A DNA stretch of 50,261 nt from Candidatus Hydrogenedentota bacterium (GCA_018056705.1 JAGPFE010000021.1:1-50261); one strand, 5' to 3'. Positions 33,414 through 42,034 are shown, counted from the first letter of the stretch. Made by a program: numbers and translations. Notes: a model not told the origin generated them from the letters alone.

Positions 33414-35123
33414 ATGAGAGAATCCGATCAAGCCGCTTTCAGCCCCATCAATCCCGGCCGGGCGGAGATGATCAAAACCTATCACTTCCAGGGATACCTG
33501 AGGCCCACCGACGAAATCCCCGATCCCATGGATTGCTTTAACCGTGGCCGAGAACTGATCCTCCAGTGGATGGCGGAAAAATACCCGGATCCCCTTCCCC
33601 GGCAGATGATGGAAGGCCATCCGTGGCGCGTGGAAGATAACGGCCAGATCATCGCCACCGAAACCCTGGCGCGGCGATACTGGGCCCTGCGCAATGAAAT
33701 GCCCGACAGCGGTATCGGCGACCATGTCCGTCCGGTAGCCGGAAGACAATGGATCACCGAAGTCGTCCTCGGCCGGGAAAACACGGACGAGCTCCGATTC
33801 AGTATCACCGTGTACTGCCGGAACCTGCCCATGGCCAGGGAACAAGAAATTCACCTCCTGAGACCACGCATCGTGGGAGATCTCGCGGCTACCGGCATGC
33901 TGTGGACAGACAACCGGCAGGTCCGGCTTACTCCATGGCACGTCACCACGAGGAAAGACGTGGAAGACCTCTTCGCGTTCGCCGTTTCCCCGGATCGGAA
34001 AATGCCCCTTGTGATCTGTGGCGAGCGAAAGAACCCCCTCGTAACCACCGGGTTCAATCACAATGAATTCGCCAAAAACATCGCCGGGGTCGCGCACTGG
34101 GCCGTTCTGGACCATGAACAGATGGCGGCCTGGAACCTCAAGGCCGGTTCCGGGGCGCGCATAGAGCCCGGTTGGGTCTGGGTCTATTACTCTGGATTCC
34201 AACCCGACCAGCCCCGGGAGAAGAATCGACACCGGCTATTCCAGCAAACAACGGATGAGTTCTTTACCTTTTCAGACTACCGGGGCAAGACGCAAGGCCC
34301 CGAGGCCTTTCAGCGATACCTCAAGAAACTCCTGTTCACCGACGCGCGGCGTTCCGCCATGGACCAGGCCTTCGTTCGATCCTTCGCCGAAATCCGCAAG
34401 GCGCGAAAAGATAATGAAAAGGATACCGACTCCAGCAACGAAGGTATCCTGGACCTGTACAAAGACGAAATAGATGAACTCACAAGTGAAAACAAGGAAC
34501 TGAAGGAACGGCTCCGTTACCTGGAACAGGAAAACGCCCGGCTTGAAACCACGCACAGGGAAGAAATCGGTCGGCTTAAGCAGGAAATCGCGGGTCTCAG
34601 TGGACGCATCACCAGCCTGCGCGTGGCAATTAAGGACACCCCCCTGCGGGAGGACGATCCCCTTCCGGCGGACGAGGATTGCACGTGGGACAACCTCGCC
34701 TCCTGGGTGGACACCGAACTGGCCGGAAGGCTGATCCTTCATAACCGGGCGCGCGGCATGCTCAAAGACGCCGAGTACGAAAACGTGAGACTCGCGTATG
34801 AGGCGCTGGTGGCCCTGGCAGGCCCGTACCGCGAGATGAAAAAAGGAGACAAAAAAGCCCGAAAAGAATGGACAGACACTTTGACTCGCCTGTGCCTGGA
34901 CTACGATCCCAAGTCACTTGACCCATCCCGCAGGGGAGAATCCTACGCCAATGAATATGAACTGGAATACAAAGGGAAAAAGATCCGGCTGGAGGAACAC
35001 CTGAAAAAAGGAAACAGCATGGATCGCCGTCACTGTTTCCGGGTGTATTTCTTTTTTGATGAGGAAGAGCAACTCGTCGTGGTGGGGGCGATGCCCCATC
35101 ACCTGACCACCCGCGCGTCGTGA
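33414..35123 (+). CDS. Unassigned coiled-coil protein with RelE/ParE-like-looking C-terminus
   Basis: 569 residues; TGGAGG 7 nt before the ATG. I do not recognise the family. Visible parts: a mixed alpha/beta N-terminal region (~20-330) with Trp- and Arg-rich strands, including MPLVICGERKNPLVTTGF, FAKNIAGVAHWAVLDHEQM and PGWVWVYYSGFQP; a heptad coiled coil (~344-407, from DLYKDEIDELTSENKELK); a helical, Lys-rich segment (~424-495); and a compact C-terminal domain (~508-565) with YKGKKIRLEEHLKKG and CFRVYFFFDEEEQLVVVGAM. The last part (a basic strand, an R-x-Y-F-F strand, then an acidic turn and a hydrophobic strand) reads like the end of the RelE/ParE fold, but without certain catalytic residues. 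No signal peptide or membrane helix. No partner gene. Its last 25 bp overlap the convergent DUF2723 gene. A stand-alone defence or stress protein is possible but unproven. Confidence 0.8.
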   Translation: MRESDQAAFSPINPGRAEMIKTYHFQGYLRPTDEIPDPMDCFNRGRELILQWMAEKYPDPLPRQMMEGHPWRVEDNGQIIATETLARRYWALRNEMPDSGIGDHVRPVAGRQWITEVVLGRENTDELRFSITVYCRNLPMAREQEIHLLRPRIVGDLAATGMLWTDNRQVRLTPWHVTTRKDVEDLFAFAVSPDRKMPLVICGERKNPLVTTGFNHNEFAKNIAGVAHWAVLDHEQMAAWNLKAGSGARIEPGWVWVYYSGFQPDQPREKNRHRLFQQTTDEFFTFSDYRGKTQGPEAFQRYLKKLLFTDARRSAMDQAFVRSFAEIRKARKDNEKDTDSSNEGILDLYKDEIDELTSENKELKERLRYLEQENARLETTHREEIGRLKQEIAGLSGRITSLRVAIKDTPLREDDPLPADEDCTWDNLASWVDTELAGRLILHNRARGMLKDAEYENVRLAYEALVALAGPYREMKKGDKKARKEWTDTLTRLCLDYDPKSLDPSRRGESYANEYELEYKGKKIRLEEHLKKGNSMDRRHCFRVYFFFDEEEQLVVVGAMPHHLTTRAS

Positions 35124-37096
35124 ACTTGGCTGACCCTGGCCCGGCAACGCGCGAGGTTATCGTGAATTGTTTTTGACCAGGGCAACTGACGCTGGGCCCT
35201 TTCAAAGTACCGCAATGCCTCCTGAAACGCCCCGAAACGGGCACAGAGTACCCCGGCGTTATTAAGCATCGCGCCATCATCCGGACCGTAGATGTCCAGC
35301 CCGGCATCAACCAGGGATACCGCCCGTTTCCGCCAGGCCAAGGCCGCGTCCGGGTCCGGCGTGGTATCCGGGCGGGTCCGCCAGAGTTCTTCGGCCGCCC
35401 GCGCGAACAGCAGGTCGCAGGCGATCAGGTCGGCCGTGAAATCTCCCCGCCTATCCCGGAAATCCGGCCAGCGGTACAATGCCCACGGGTTTTCTTCCGG
35501 CACCGGATCAGCCGGTTTAAGAGCCCGCCACAAAAGGCCCCACGGGATCACCCGAATACCGGAGTCCAGCGAAAATACGGGGTACTGCTCGAAAAACCAC
35601 GGACGATCCGATGCCAACACCAGTTGCTCCAGTACCGGCCACTCTCTACTCCGGGAAAGTTGGGGGCCGATCATATCCCGCCAGGACGCGGGAAGGCGGT
35701 CCACGTCGGGCGGCGTGAGATATCCGTATACCCGGGCATTGGCGACATCGCGCCGGACACCTTCCACCGCCTGCAGGTAAAGCACGGAAAAACTGCCATG
35801 GTCCGAGTTTGAAACGTACACCGCGTTCCGCGGCAGGGAACGCAGCAGGTTCAGGCCGTACTCCCGGGCCCAGGAAAAATCCCGGCGGTCCTGGTCGGGA
35901 AACCGCGCGACCAGCAGTACCAGGATATACCCGATTGCCAGGACCGTCACGAACCTTTTCCCTCCCCGGAACATATCCGCCATCCGGCGCAGCCAGTTCA
36001 GCGACAGGGCCACGCACAGCGCGCCCGCCATGTACGCGGGAATGGGAAACACGCTCATGACCAGACGCCACTCCCGGGTGGGTTCGGGATTCTGCCAGAA
36101 CGTGAACCCGGCCACCACCAGAACCGCGCATCCAGCCAGGTACAGCGCCCACCGGCGGCATAGCCTCCACAGGAGAACAAACCCGACAAGATCCAGCGGA
36201 AACAAGCCCTGCTCCAGGTACAGCCCGAGCATCATCCGGGCCTGCGCGACCAGCCTCGGCCAGATCCGGGGCTGGGCTGACACCATGAAGTCATACTGCT
36301 CCCGCCGGACGTGCCGCCACCAGGCGGACAAGGTCTCAGAGTTACCCCAGTCCAGGGGAGGGTTCGCCAGCGACCGGAGAGGGATATACACTTGCCACAC
36401 GGCCCAGCATCCCAATGCGACAAGAACGCATACCGCATAACTCCGCCAAGGTATTTCTCCTGTTCCGCGGGCGCGGGATGATCGATCCCTGGACAGCACG
36501 AACAGGGCCGTGGGAAAGGCCAGCAAGATGAAGGTGTTGTGCATGGCGAGGCCCAAACCGGTGACGACGGCAATCCACCACAGCCACTTCCGATCGCCCG
36601 AGGCGTCAAAACCAGCCAGAACAAGCCACAACATGACGGTCAGCAGGGCGGTGGGCGCGTAAACCTCCGGAATCAGGGCATGTTTCCAGAACGATGGCGT
36701 AACCGCGAAGAGTAAGGCGGCCAGCATGCCAGCTACCACGTCCCGACATAACATCCCGGCCAATAGCGCAAGCAACGCGACCGTCATTGCCGCGCATACC
36801 GCCGACAACAATGCCACCCCGGCGACAGGTCCCAGACCGGGTAAGCGACTGAACCCGGCAGCCAGCAGGCAGTACAGGGGATAACCCGGAGGATGGGGCA
36901 CGCCCAGCGTCCATGCGGCGGTAATGAACTCTCCCGCGTCCTCTCCCGTAACCACCCTGGCCATCATGGTTACGTACAGGAGCAGGGCAGCCCCTCCCGC
37001 CGCGGCAACCCTTGCCCACTCCAGAACGCGGCGTTCACCTTCAGCACGCGTGACCACGTCTCTACCCCGTTTCCCTTCCGGACTTGAGTCGTCCAC
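35099..37096 (-). CDS. DUF2723-family membrane protein (GT-C-like) with TPR-like C-terminus
   Basis: 665 residues, GTG start 12 bp after the plsY stop. The N-terminal DUF2723 signature TGEDAGEFITAAWTLGVPHPPGYPLY is exact for the family, with Asp/Glu in the first periplasmic loop as in GT-C glycosyltransferases. About 10-11 membrane helices follow to ~residue 390, then a soluble domain (VYVSNSDHGSFSVLYLQ...) and a C-terminal TPR-like pair of helices (AMLNNAGVLCARFGAFQEAL). Human TMEM260, a DUF2723 protein, is an O-mannosyltransferase, so a bacterial lipid-linked sugar transferase is a reasonable guess. Together with the nearby GT2 of DPM1 type this could be a mannosylation-like pathway (inference). 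3' end overlaps the coiled-coil gene. Confidence 0.85.
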   Translation of the reverse strand: MDDSSPEGKRGRDVVTRAEGERRVLEWARVAAAGGAALLLYVTMMARVVTGEDAGEFITAAWTLGVPHPPGYPLYCLLAAGFSRLPGLGPVAGVALLSAVCAAMTVALLALLAGMLCRDVVAGMLAALLFAVTPSFWKHALIPEVYAPTALLTVMLWLVLAGFDASGDRKWLWWIAVVTGLGLAMHNTFILLAFPTALFVLSRDRSSRARGTGEIPWRSYAVCVLVALGCWAVWQVYIPLRSLANPPLDWGNSETLSAWWRHVRREQYDFMVSAQPRIWPRLVAQARMMLGLYLEQGLFPLDLVGFVLLWRLCRRWALYLAGCAVLVVAGFTFWQNPEPTREWRLVMSVFPIPAYMAGALCVALSLNWLRRMADMFRGGKRFVTVLAIGYILVLLVARFPDQDRRDFSWAREYGLNLLRSLPRNAVYVSNSDHGSFSVLYLQAVEGVRRDVANARVYGYLTPPDVDRLPASWRDMIGPQLSRSREWPVLEQLVLASDRPWFFEQYPVFSLDSGIRVIPWGLLWRALKPADPVPEENPWALYRWPDFRDRRGDFTADLIACDLLFARAAEELWRTRPDTTPDPDAALAWRKRAVSLVDAGLDIYGPDDGAMLNNAGVLCARFGAFQEALRYFERAQRQLPWSKTIHDNLARCRARVSQVHDARVVR

Positions 37097-37108
37097 CCCG
37101 CGCGTTCT

Positions 37109-37729
37109 TCACAGGATCCGGTTTTCCTTCCCCTCGATGATCCGTCGGATGTTATCCCGGTGTTTCCAGATCACCAGGACGGCCAGGAAAGGCGTTACCA
37201 CCTTTACCGGGAAGGTTATCCCCGGCAGGGCCAGCACCGTGACCGCCAGGGTTGCCGCGGCACTGATGGATCCCACGCTGACCATGCGCGTGGCCCCGAA
37301 ACAGATTCCGAATACCACGGCGGCGATCAACGTAGGCAACGGCGCGAGGGCAAGGTAGACGCCTGTTCCAGTAGCCACGCCCTTTCCCCCTCGGAACCAC
37401 AGGAACACGGAAAACGTGTGGCCCAGCACGGCGGCTATACCGCACGCGAGGGGTAGCCACGGCCAACTGGTCACCATGAACTGGGTGGCCAGCGTCACGG
37501 GAAACCAGCCCTTGAAGACATCACCCGCTAGGGCAGCCAATCCAAATCCCTTTCCGAGCACCCGGAAGGTATTGGTCGCCCCGATGTTCCGGCTGCCTTC
37601 CTTGCGGATATCAACGCGCCGGAAGTAGAGACCAAGCCACAGGCCCGTGGGAATGGAACCCAGCAGGTACGATCCGGCTACCCACAGAAACGGCACCAGG
37701 TACGTGGTCCATGTCATGTTCTGTTCCAT
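37109..37729 (-). CDS. plsY: Acyl-phosphate:glycerol-3-phosphate acyltransferase
   Basis: 206 residues. PlsY motifs: SYLLGSIPTGLWLG, the substrate loop RKEGSRNIGATNTFRVLG, KGWFPV and FLWFRGGKGVATGTG, with about five membrane helices. It acylates glycerol-3-phosphate with acyl-phosphate, the first step of phosphatidic acid synthesis in most bacteria. The ATG at 37729 follows the der stop without a gap, and GAGGAGG inside the der 3' end is its ribosome site. Translational coupling der-plsY. Confidence 0.95.
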   Translation of the reverse strand: MEQNMTWTTYLVPFLWVAGSYLLGSIPTGLWLGLYFRRVDIRKEGSRNIGATNTFRVLGKGFGLAALAGDVFKGWFPVTLATQFMVTSWPWLPLACGIAAVLGHTFSVFLWFRGGKGVATGTGVYLALAPLPTLIAAVVFGICFGATRMVSVGSISAAATLAVTVLALPGITFPVKVVTPFLAVLVIWKHRDNIRRIIEGKENRIL

Positions 37730-39148
37730 TCAGCGGGCCTCCTCGCGCAACTCAATACGGATGGGAACTCCCTCGAACCCGTACGCTTCACGCAGGGCAT
37801 TTTCAATATACCGCAGATAACTGAAGTGAAACAGCCGTTTCTGGTTCACGAACAGCACGAACACGGTGGGCTTCACGCCCGCCTGCGTGGCATACAGGAT
37901 CTTGGCGTGTTTCCCTTTCTGACTCGGGGGATTATGCCGGGCCTTTATCGCTTCTATCAACCGGTTCAGTTCCGCGGTGGCAATCCGTTTTCGGCATCCG
38001 TCGGCCACGCGGTTCACGTGTTCCAGCACGGCAAATACCCGCTGTTTCGTAACGTTGGACATGGTTACCCTTGGCACGAAACGGATCTGGGGCATTTCCC
38101 GGTCAATCATGTCGGCCAACTGGCGAAACCGCCGGTCCTTGTCCTCCACAAGGTCCCACTTGGTCCAGGCGAGCACGATGCCGGTACCCTGTTCCATGGC
38201 GTAGCCAATAATCCGCTTATCCTGGTCGGCAAGGCCTTCGACGGCATCAACCATCACCACGCAGACATCCGCCTGCCGCACCGCCCGCAGGGTCCGGGCC
38301 ACGCTGAACTTTTCGACTTCCTTGCGGATACCCGCCTTGCGCCGCAATCCCGCGGTATCCGCCAGCACATAATGCCGGCCCTGCCACGTGAATTCCACGT
38401 CTATGGCATCCCGGGTCGTGCCGGGTACCGTGGAAACAATCACGCGATCTTCGTTCAGCAGGGCATTGATGAAAGAGGACTTTCCAGCGTTGGGGCGCCC
38501 GACAATGGCCACGCGAATCACGGTGTCCTTCTCTGCCGGTTCCCCTGCCGGTACAGGTGGTTCCCCGCTCCTTTCATCCGGCGGCGCGTCGGTCTCCCCG
38601 GCGGTGTCGGAAGCCACCGCATCTGTCCCGTCCAGCAACGCGATCGCGGCCCGCACCAGTTCCTCCACGCCCCGGTTATGGCCGGCGGAAACCGGAATCG
38701 GTGTTCCGAGTCCCAACGCGTAAAATTCAACGCAGAGCGATTCCTGCGCGGCATTGTCGAGTTTATTGGCCACCACGAGCACGGGCTTGCCCAGCCGCCG
38801 CAGCGATTCGGCCACTACCTGGTCGGTCCTCGTGATATCCGTCCGCCCATCGACCACGAACAGGATGACCTCCGCCTCCCGCAAGGCCGCCATAACCTGT
38901 TCCTGCATTTTCCGGGAAATTTCATCCACCGGGCTTTCCATAATGCCGCCAGTGTCCACCACCCGGAAGCGCCGGCCAAACCAGGATGCCGTGCCGTAGA
39001 AACGATCACGGGTAATCCCTTCCTCGTCGTGGACAATGGCACGTTGTTTACCGATGATCCGGTTGAACAGCGTGGATTTCCCCACGTTCGGACGGCCGCA
39101 GATAGCCACCAGGGGCAGTCGATTTTCGTTACGGTGCGTCACGGTCAT
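37730..39148 (-). CDS. der: Ribosome-assembly GTPase Der (EngA)
   Basis: 472 residues with the double G-domain plan unique to Der. G1: GRPNVGKST, DTGG, NKLD; G2: GRPNAGKSS, DTAG, TKWD; C-terminal KH-like domain (HAKILYATQAGVKPTVFVLFVN). Acts in 50S subunit maturation. The linker between the G domains is longer than usual (an acidic Pro-rich stretch around residues 175-205). A perfect 7-bp hairpin lies over its ribosome-binding region. Positioned 27 bp after the GH4 gene, an unexpected partner for a housekeeping gene. Confidence 0.97.
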   Translation of the reverse strand: MTVTHRNENRLPLVAICGRPNVGKSTLFNRIIGKQRAIVHDEEGITRDRFYGTASWFGRRFRVVDTGGIMESPVDEISRKMQEQVMAALREAEVILFVVDGRTDITRTDQVVAESLRRLGKPVLVVANKLDNAAQESLCVEFYALGLGTPIPVSAGHNRGVEELVRAAIALLDGTDAVASDTAGETDAPPDERSGEPPVPAGEPAEKDTVIRVAIVGRPNAGKSSFINALLNEDRVIVSTVPGTTRDAIDVEFTWQGRHYVLADTAGLRRKAGIRKEVEKFSVARTLRAVRQADVCVVMVDAVEGLADQDKRIIGYAMEQGTGIVLAWTKWDLVEDKDRRFRQLADMIDREMPQIRFVPRVTMSNVTKQRVFAVLEHVNRVADGCRKRIATAELNRLIEAIKARHNPPSQKGKHAKILYATQAGVKPTVFVLFVNQKRLFHFSYLRYIENALREAYGFEGVPIRIELREEAR

Positions 39149-39155
39149 ATCCCGG

Positions 39156-39173
39156 CGCGGCGGACACGCCGCG
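39156..39173 (-). promoter_or_regulatory. GC hairpin covering the der ribosome-binding region
   Basis: Minus strand: CGCGGCG, loop TGTC, CGCCGCG, a perfect 7-bp stem 8 bp upstream of the der ATG, filling the 27-bp gap after the GH4 stop. No U-run follows, so not a terminator. It would hide the weak purine stretch before der unless ribosomes from the GH4 gene open it. Confidence 0.4.
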
Positions 39174-39175
39174 GC

Positions 39176-40477
39176 TCAATGATAGTCCGGCAACATGTCC
39201 CGATGCGCGTCGAACAGGGCGTCGCACATCGCCACGATGTCATCGATTGTCAGTTCCGCCGCGGTGTGAGGATCCAGCAGGGCGGCCTGGTACACCCGGT
39301 CCCGGCTACGGGTCAGGGCCGCTTCCACGGCCAGTTCCTGGACGTTAATGTTCGTGCGGTTGAGTGCGGCACACTGCGTGGGGAGTGGCCCCGCGTAGGT
39401 CGGGGTAATCCCATTCCGGTCCGCCACGCACATTACCTCCACGCAGCAGCCGGCGGGCAGGTTGGGAATCAGCCCGGTATTCAGGACGTTGCCGCCAAAG
39501 GTGTAAGGCCGCCCCGTTTCGATGGCCTCCAGGATATAGGACGCGTACTCGTGGGTGCGTTCATGCGTGATCGGCGCGTCGGACAACAGCGAGGCTCTCA
39601 GTTCCTTCCACCGCGCGATCTGTTCCAGGCAACGCCTCGGATATTCATCCAGCGGAATCCGGTATCGATCGATCAATTCCGGGTACGCGTTCCTGATGAA
39701 CCAGGGCGTGTACTCCGCGTTATGTTCACTCGATTCGGTCACGTAGTAACCGAATCGTTTCATGATCTCGAAGCGCACGGCGTCCTTGACCCGATAAGTC
39801 TCCAGTTGCGCCCGACGCCTGATTTCCGGGTACAGATCCACCCCACCCCGGGAAATTTCCAGCAGCCACGCCTGGTGGTTGATGCCGGCGATACGCCACC
39901 TGAGGTTGTCCGACGGTAGATCCAGTTCTTCACATAGATGGGACGCGCAGACCTGCACGCTGTGGCATAACCCCACGCAGCGGATGGAAGTAGCCTTGAG
40001 TACCGCCCACGTCAGCATGGCCATGGGATTCGCGTAGTTGAGCAACAGGGCGTCCGGCGCGACCCGTTCCAGCACGCGGCAGTAATCCAGCAGCACCGGG
40101 ATGATGCGCAACGCGCGGAAAATACCCCCGATCCCAAGGGTATCCCCAATGGTCTGCCGCAAGCCAAACCGCTTTGGTATCTCAAAATCCCGCACCGTTG
40201 CCGGTTCATAGCCTCCGACCTGGATCGCGTTGATCACGTAGTCGGCGTCGCGCAGGGCTGACTCGGCGTCCGCGCTCAGAAAGGCATCCACCCGGAACCC
40301 CGCGTTCAGCGCCGCGTTCAGTTTTTCAACGACCAGCCGTGAATCTTCCAGTCGCTCGGGGTCGATGTCCACCAGGGCGACCGTGCTGCCCCGCAACGCC
40401 TCCACGCGCATGCAGTCACCCAGCACGTTACGCGCGAAAACAGTGCTGCCCGCGCCAAGAAAACAGATTTTTGCCAT
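39176..40477 (-). CDS. GH4 family alpha-galactosidase/alpha-glucosidase-like enzyme
   Basis: 433 residues, cytoplasmic. NAD-binding N-terminus ICFLGAGSTVFARNVLGD, the NP motif LLNYANPMAMLTWA, CHSVQVC (GH4 CHS motif whose Cys binds Mn) and the INHQAWLLEI region with the metal-binding His. GH4 enzymes cleave glycosides by NAD- and Mn-dependent oxidation, elimination and reduction. The CHS signature is that of the alpha-galactosidase MelA / alpha-glucosidase side of the family. GGGAGAAG lies 8 nt before the ATG. First gene of a run GH4-der-plsY-DUF2723; a ceramidase-like gene lies 84 bp upstream on the same strand. Confidence 0.92.
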   Translation of the reverse strand: MAKICFLGAGSTVFARNVLGDCMRVEALRGSTVALVDIDPERLEDSRLVVEKLNAALNAGFRVDAFLSADAESALRDADYVINAIQVGGYEPATVRDFEIPKRFGLRQTIGDTLGIGGIFRALRIIPVLLDYCRVLERVAPDALLLNYANPMAMLTWAVLKATSIRCVGLCHSVQVCASHLCEELDLPSDNLRWRIAGINHQAWLLEISRGGVDLYPEIRRRAQLETYRVKDAVRFEIMKRFGYYVTESSEHNAEYTPWFIRNAYPELIDRYRIPLDEYPRRCLEQIARWKELRASLLSDAPITHERTHEYASYILEAIETGRPYTFGGNVLNTGLIPNLPAGCCVEVMCVADRNGITPTYAGPLPTQCAALNRTNINVQELAVEAALTRSRDRVYQAALLDPHTAAELTIDDIVAMCDALFDAHRDMLPDYH

Positions 40478-40521
40478 AACCTTGACTTCTCCCGCCAGAA
40501 AAAACCATCTTAAACGGACTT

Positions 40522-40527
40522 ATTGTA
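40522..40527 (-). promoter_or_regulatory. Possible -10 (TACAAT) upstream of the GH4 gene
   Basis: TACAAT on the minus strand, 44 bp upstream of the GH4 ATG in the 84-bp gap after the ceramidase-like gene. No clear -35. Could start the GH4-der-plsY transcript separately. Confidence 0.3.
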
Positions 40528-40561
40528 CCCGAAACGATGGTTCGCGGGTCAGCGGCGTGTT

Positions 40562-41827
40562 TCAGCTTCCACGGATCAGGTCTCGCAGGGCCGTCATCAT
40601 GACTTCCCCGGCTTCCCGACCGGGAGACATGCTGACCAGGTAATCGGCGAATCGGATTTCCGACACGCGATCAAAATAACGGACCGGCAGGATATAGCCG
40701 AGGTGATCCAGTCCCAGGCCGAGCACGAATTTCGGCCCTTCCGTCCGCATCATCTTGCGGGTTTCCGCGGCAAATTCAGGCGCGGTTTCACCGGGATGGG
40801 TGGCGAACTCCGCCTCGCCTATCCGGAACCAGGCCGCCTCCGTCTCCACGGTGTCGCCATCGAGGTTCCGGGGCGTCAGGTTCAACTTGGTCATCTGCCG
40901 AAAGGTTTCGTTGCGCAGGGGGATGGAAAACGTCTTACGCCGAACCTCGATCTCGGTGCCTTTCAGGGGCACGGCGGACGCATTCAGCACGGTGGACGCC
41001 AGGCTTTCCCCGTACGCGGCGCATCGTTCAAAGGCATGGTCCGGAGTTTTCGGCTGAATCCAGGCGCCAATCGCCCCCTGTAGATAGAGGTGCTCACCGG
41101 GCAAGGCCTTTCGCATGGTCGTATAGAATCCCCAGACCCAGTCCGCGCTGATCAGTGTATTACCACCGTCCAGCACGGTGGGGTGGGCAGCAAAATTGGT
41201 CAGGGTCGCGATGGTTTTCCCCTCCCCGTCCCTGGCTTCCAGCACCGTCACCGAGGGATCCAGAATATCCGGTTCGCTGTCATTGTCCACCCATCCCCGG
41301 CATTCGGCCTGGCGCGCGAACAGTTTCGCGGGCTGACGTTGATCCCACGCCTTCGCGATGGCCTCCACCGATGCCGAGATTACCCGTTCGACGTAACGTG
41401 GGTCCAGGCCGGAATGGGCAGGGTCGGGACCATAAATACCAGTAAGGTCAGGGGCCGCGTGGGAGTGGGTGGCCTGGGCAATCACGTGTTCAGCCGGCAA
41501 CAGTGGGCTTTTCACCCTTTCCGCGGCCTTTTCCGCGATGGGACGGGCGATAAAAGGCTGCATGCTGAGCGCGTCCAGCACCACAAGGGCAACGGCAGTC
41601 GTTCCGTTCTCGAAAATAACGGCCGTGGCATAAAGATCGTCATGCGTCCCCGTGGCGCGACGGTTGTAATCATAGCCCCCCAGAAACACGCCCGGTTCCG
41701 GGGTAATGACTGCCCGGGCACTTCCTGCCCGCAATCCTGAAACATCGTCCGCGGCATTCGCGTGCCCGGCCCACCCGGCCAGGCAGCACCAACTCAAAAG
41801 AAGTAGCAGCCCCGCGCGACATGCCAT
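40562..41827 (-). CDS. Secreted neutral/alkaline ceramidase-like protein
   Basis: 421 residues with a Sec signal peptide (MACRAGLLLLLSWCCLAGWAGHANA). Similar to the N-terminal domain of neutral/alkaline non-lysosomal ceramidases: RAGSARAVITPEPGVFLGGY at the start, QATHSHAAPDLTG (zinc-site His pair), NFAAHPTVLDGGNTLISADW, and a late VLGLGLDHLGYILPVRY. True neutral ceramidases have an extra C-terminal Ig-like domain, missing here; many environmental bacteria carry this shorter form and its substrate is not established. AGGAG 7 nt before the ATG. Possible amide hydrolase acting outside the cytoplasm. Confidence 0.85.
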   Translation of the reverse strand: MACRAGLLLLLSWCCLAGWAGHANAADDVSGLRAGSARAVITPEPGVFLGGYDYNRRATGTHDDLYATAVIFENGTTAVALVVLDALSMQPFIARPIAEKAAERVKSPLLPAEHVIAQATHSHAAPDLTGIYGPDPAHSGLDPRYVERVISASVEAIAKAWDQRQPAKLFARQAECRGWVDNDSEPDILDPSVTVLEARDGEGKTIATLTNFAAHPTVLDGGNTLISADWVWGFYTTMRKALPGEHLYLQGAIGAWIQPKTPDHAFERCAAYGESLASTVLNASAVPLKGTEIEVRRKTFSIPLRNETFRQMTKLNLTPRNLDGDTVETEAAWFRIGEAEFATHPGETAPEFAAETRKMMRTEGPKFVLGLGLDHLGYILPVRYFDRVSEIRFADYLVSMSPGREAGEVMMTALRDLIRGS

Positions 41828-41898
41828 GTGTCATCTCCTATTCGCTGTTTGGGGTATTTTGGTTCTTGGACCCGGTTTCACGATCAGCCGTTTCTGGG

Positions 41899-41904
41899 TA
41901 TAAT
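41899..41904 (+). promoter_or_regulatory. TATAAT -10 box upstream of citrate synthase
   Basis: Perfect TATAAT in the 207-bp gap 41828-42034, giving a leader of ~125 nt. A second candidate, TAAAAT at 41983-41988, is closer to the gene. The remainder of the gap holds nothing else I recognise. Confidence 0.45.
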
Positions 41905-42034
41905 ACATTTAATCCTCGGAATTAAAGTCAAAAGAGGCTGGTTTCAATACTGGAGAGTTCGTTCCGGAATCAGGATTTTTTGTAAAATACATAAAAACAG
42001 GTTCAGGGAACCCAACACAGAAAGGAGAACGCCC

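Noticed and set aside
37826..39919. Open frame of 697 codons on the plus strand
   Set aside because: The longest shadow in the window, spanning der and the GH4 gene in antisense. Both sense genes have complete family motifs, and the product is His/Pro/Arg-rich low complexity.
41828..42034. In-frame N-terminal extension of citrate synthase
   Set aside because: The extension does not resemble citrate synthase, and ATG 42035 has an ideal AAAGGAG site. The segment also contains a TATAAT box.
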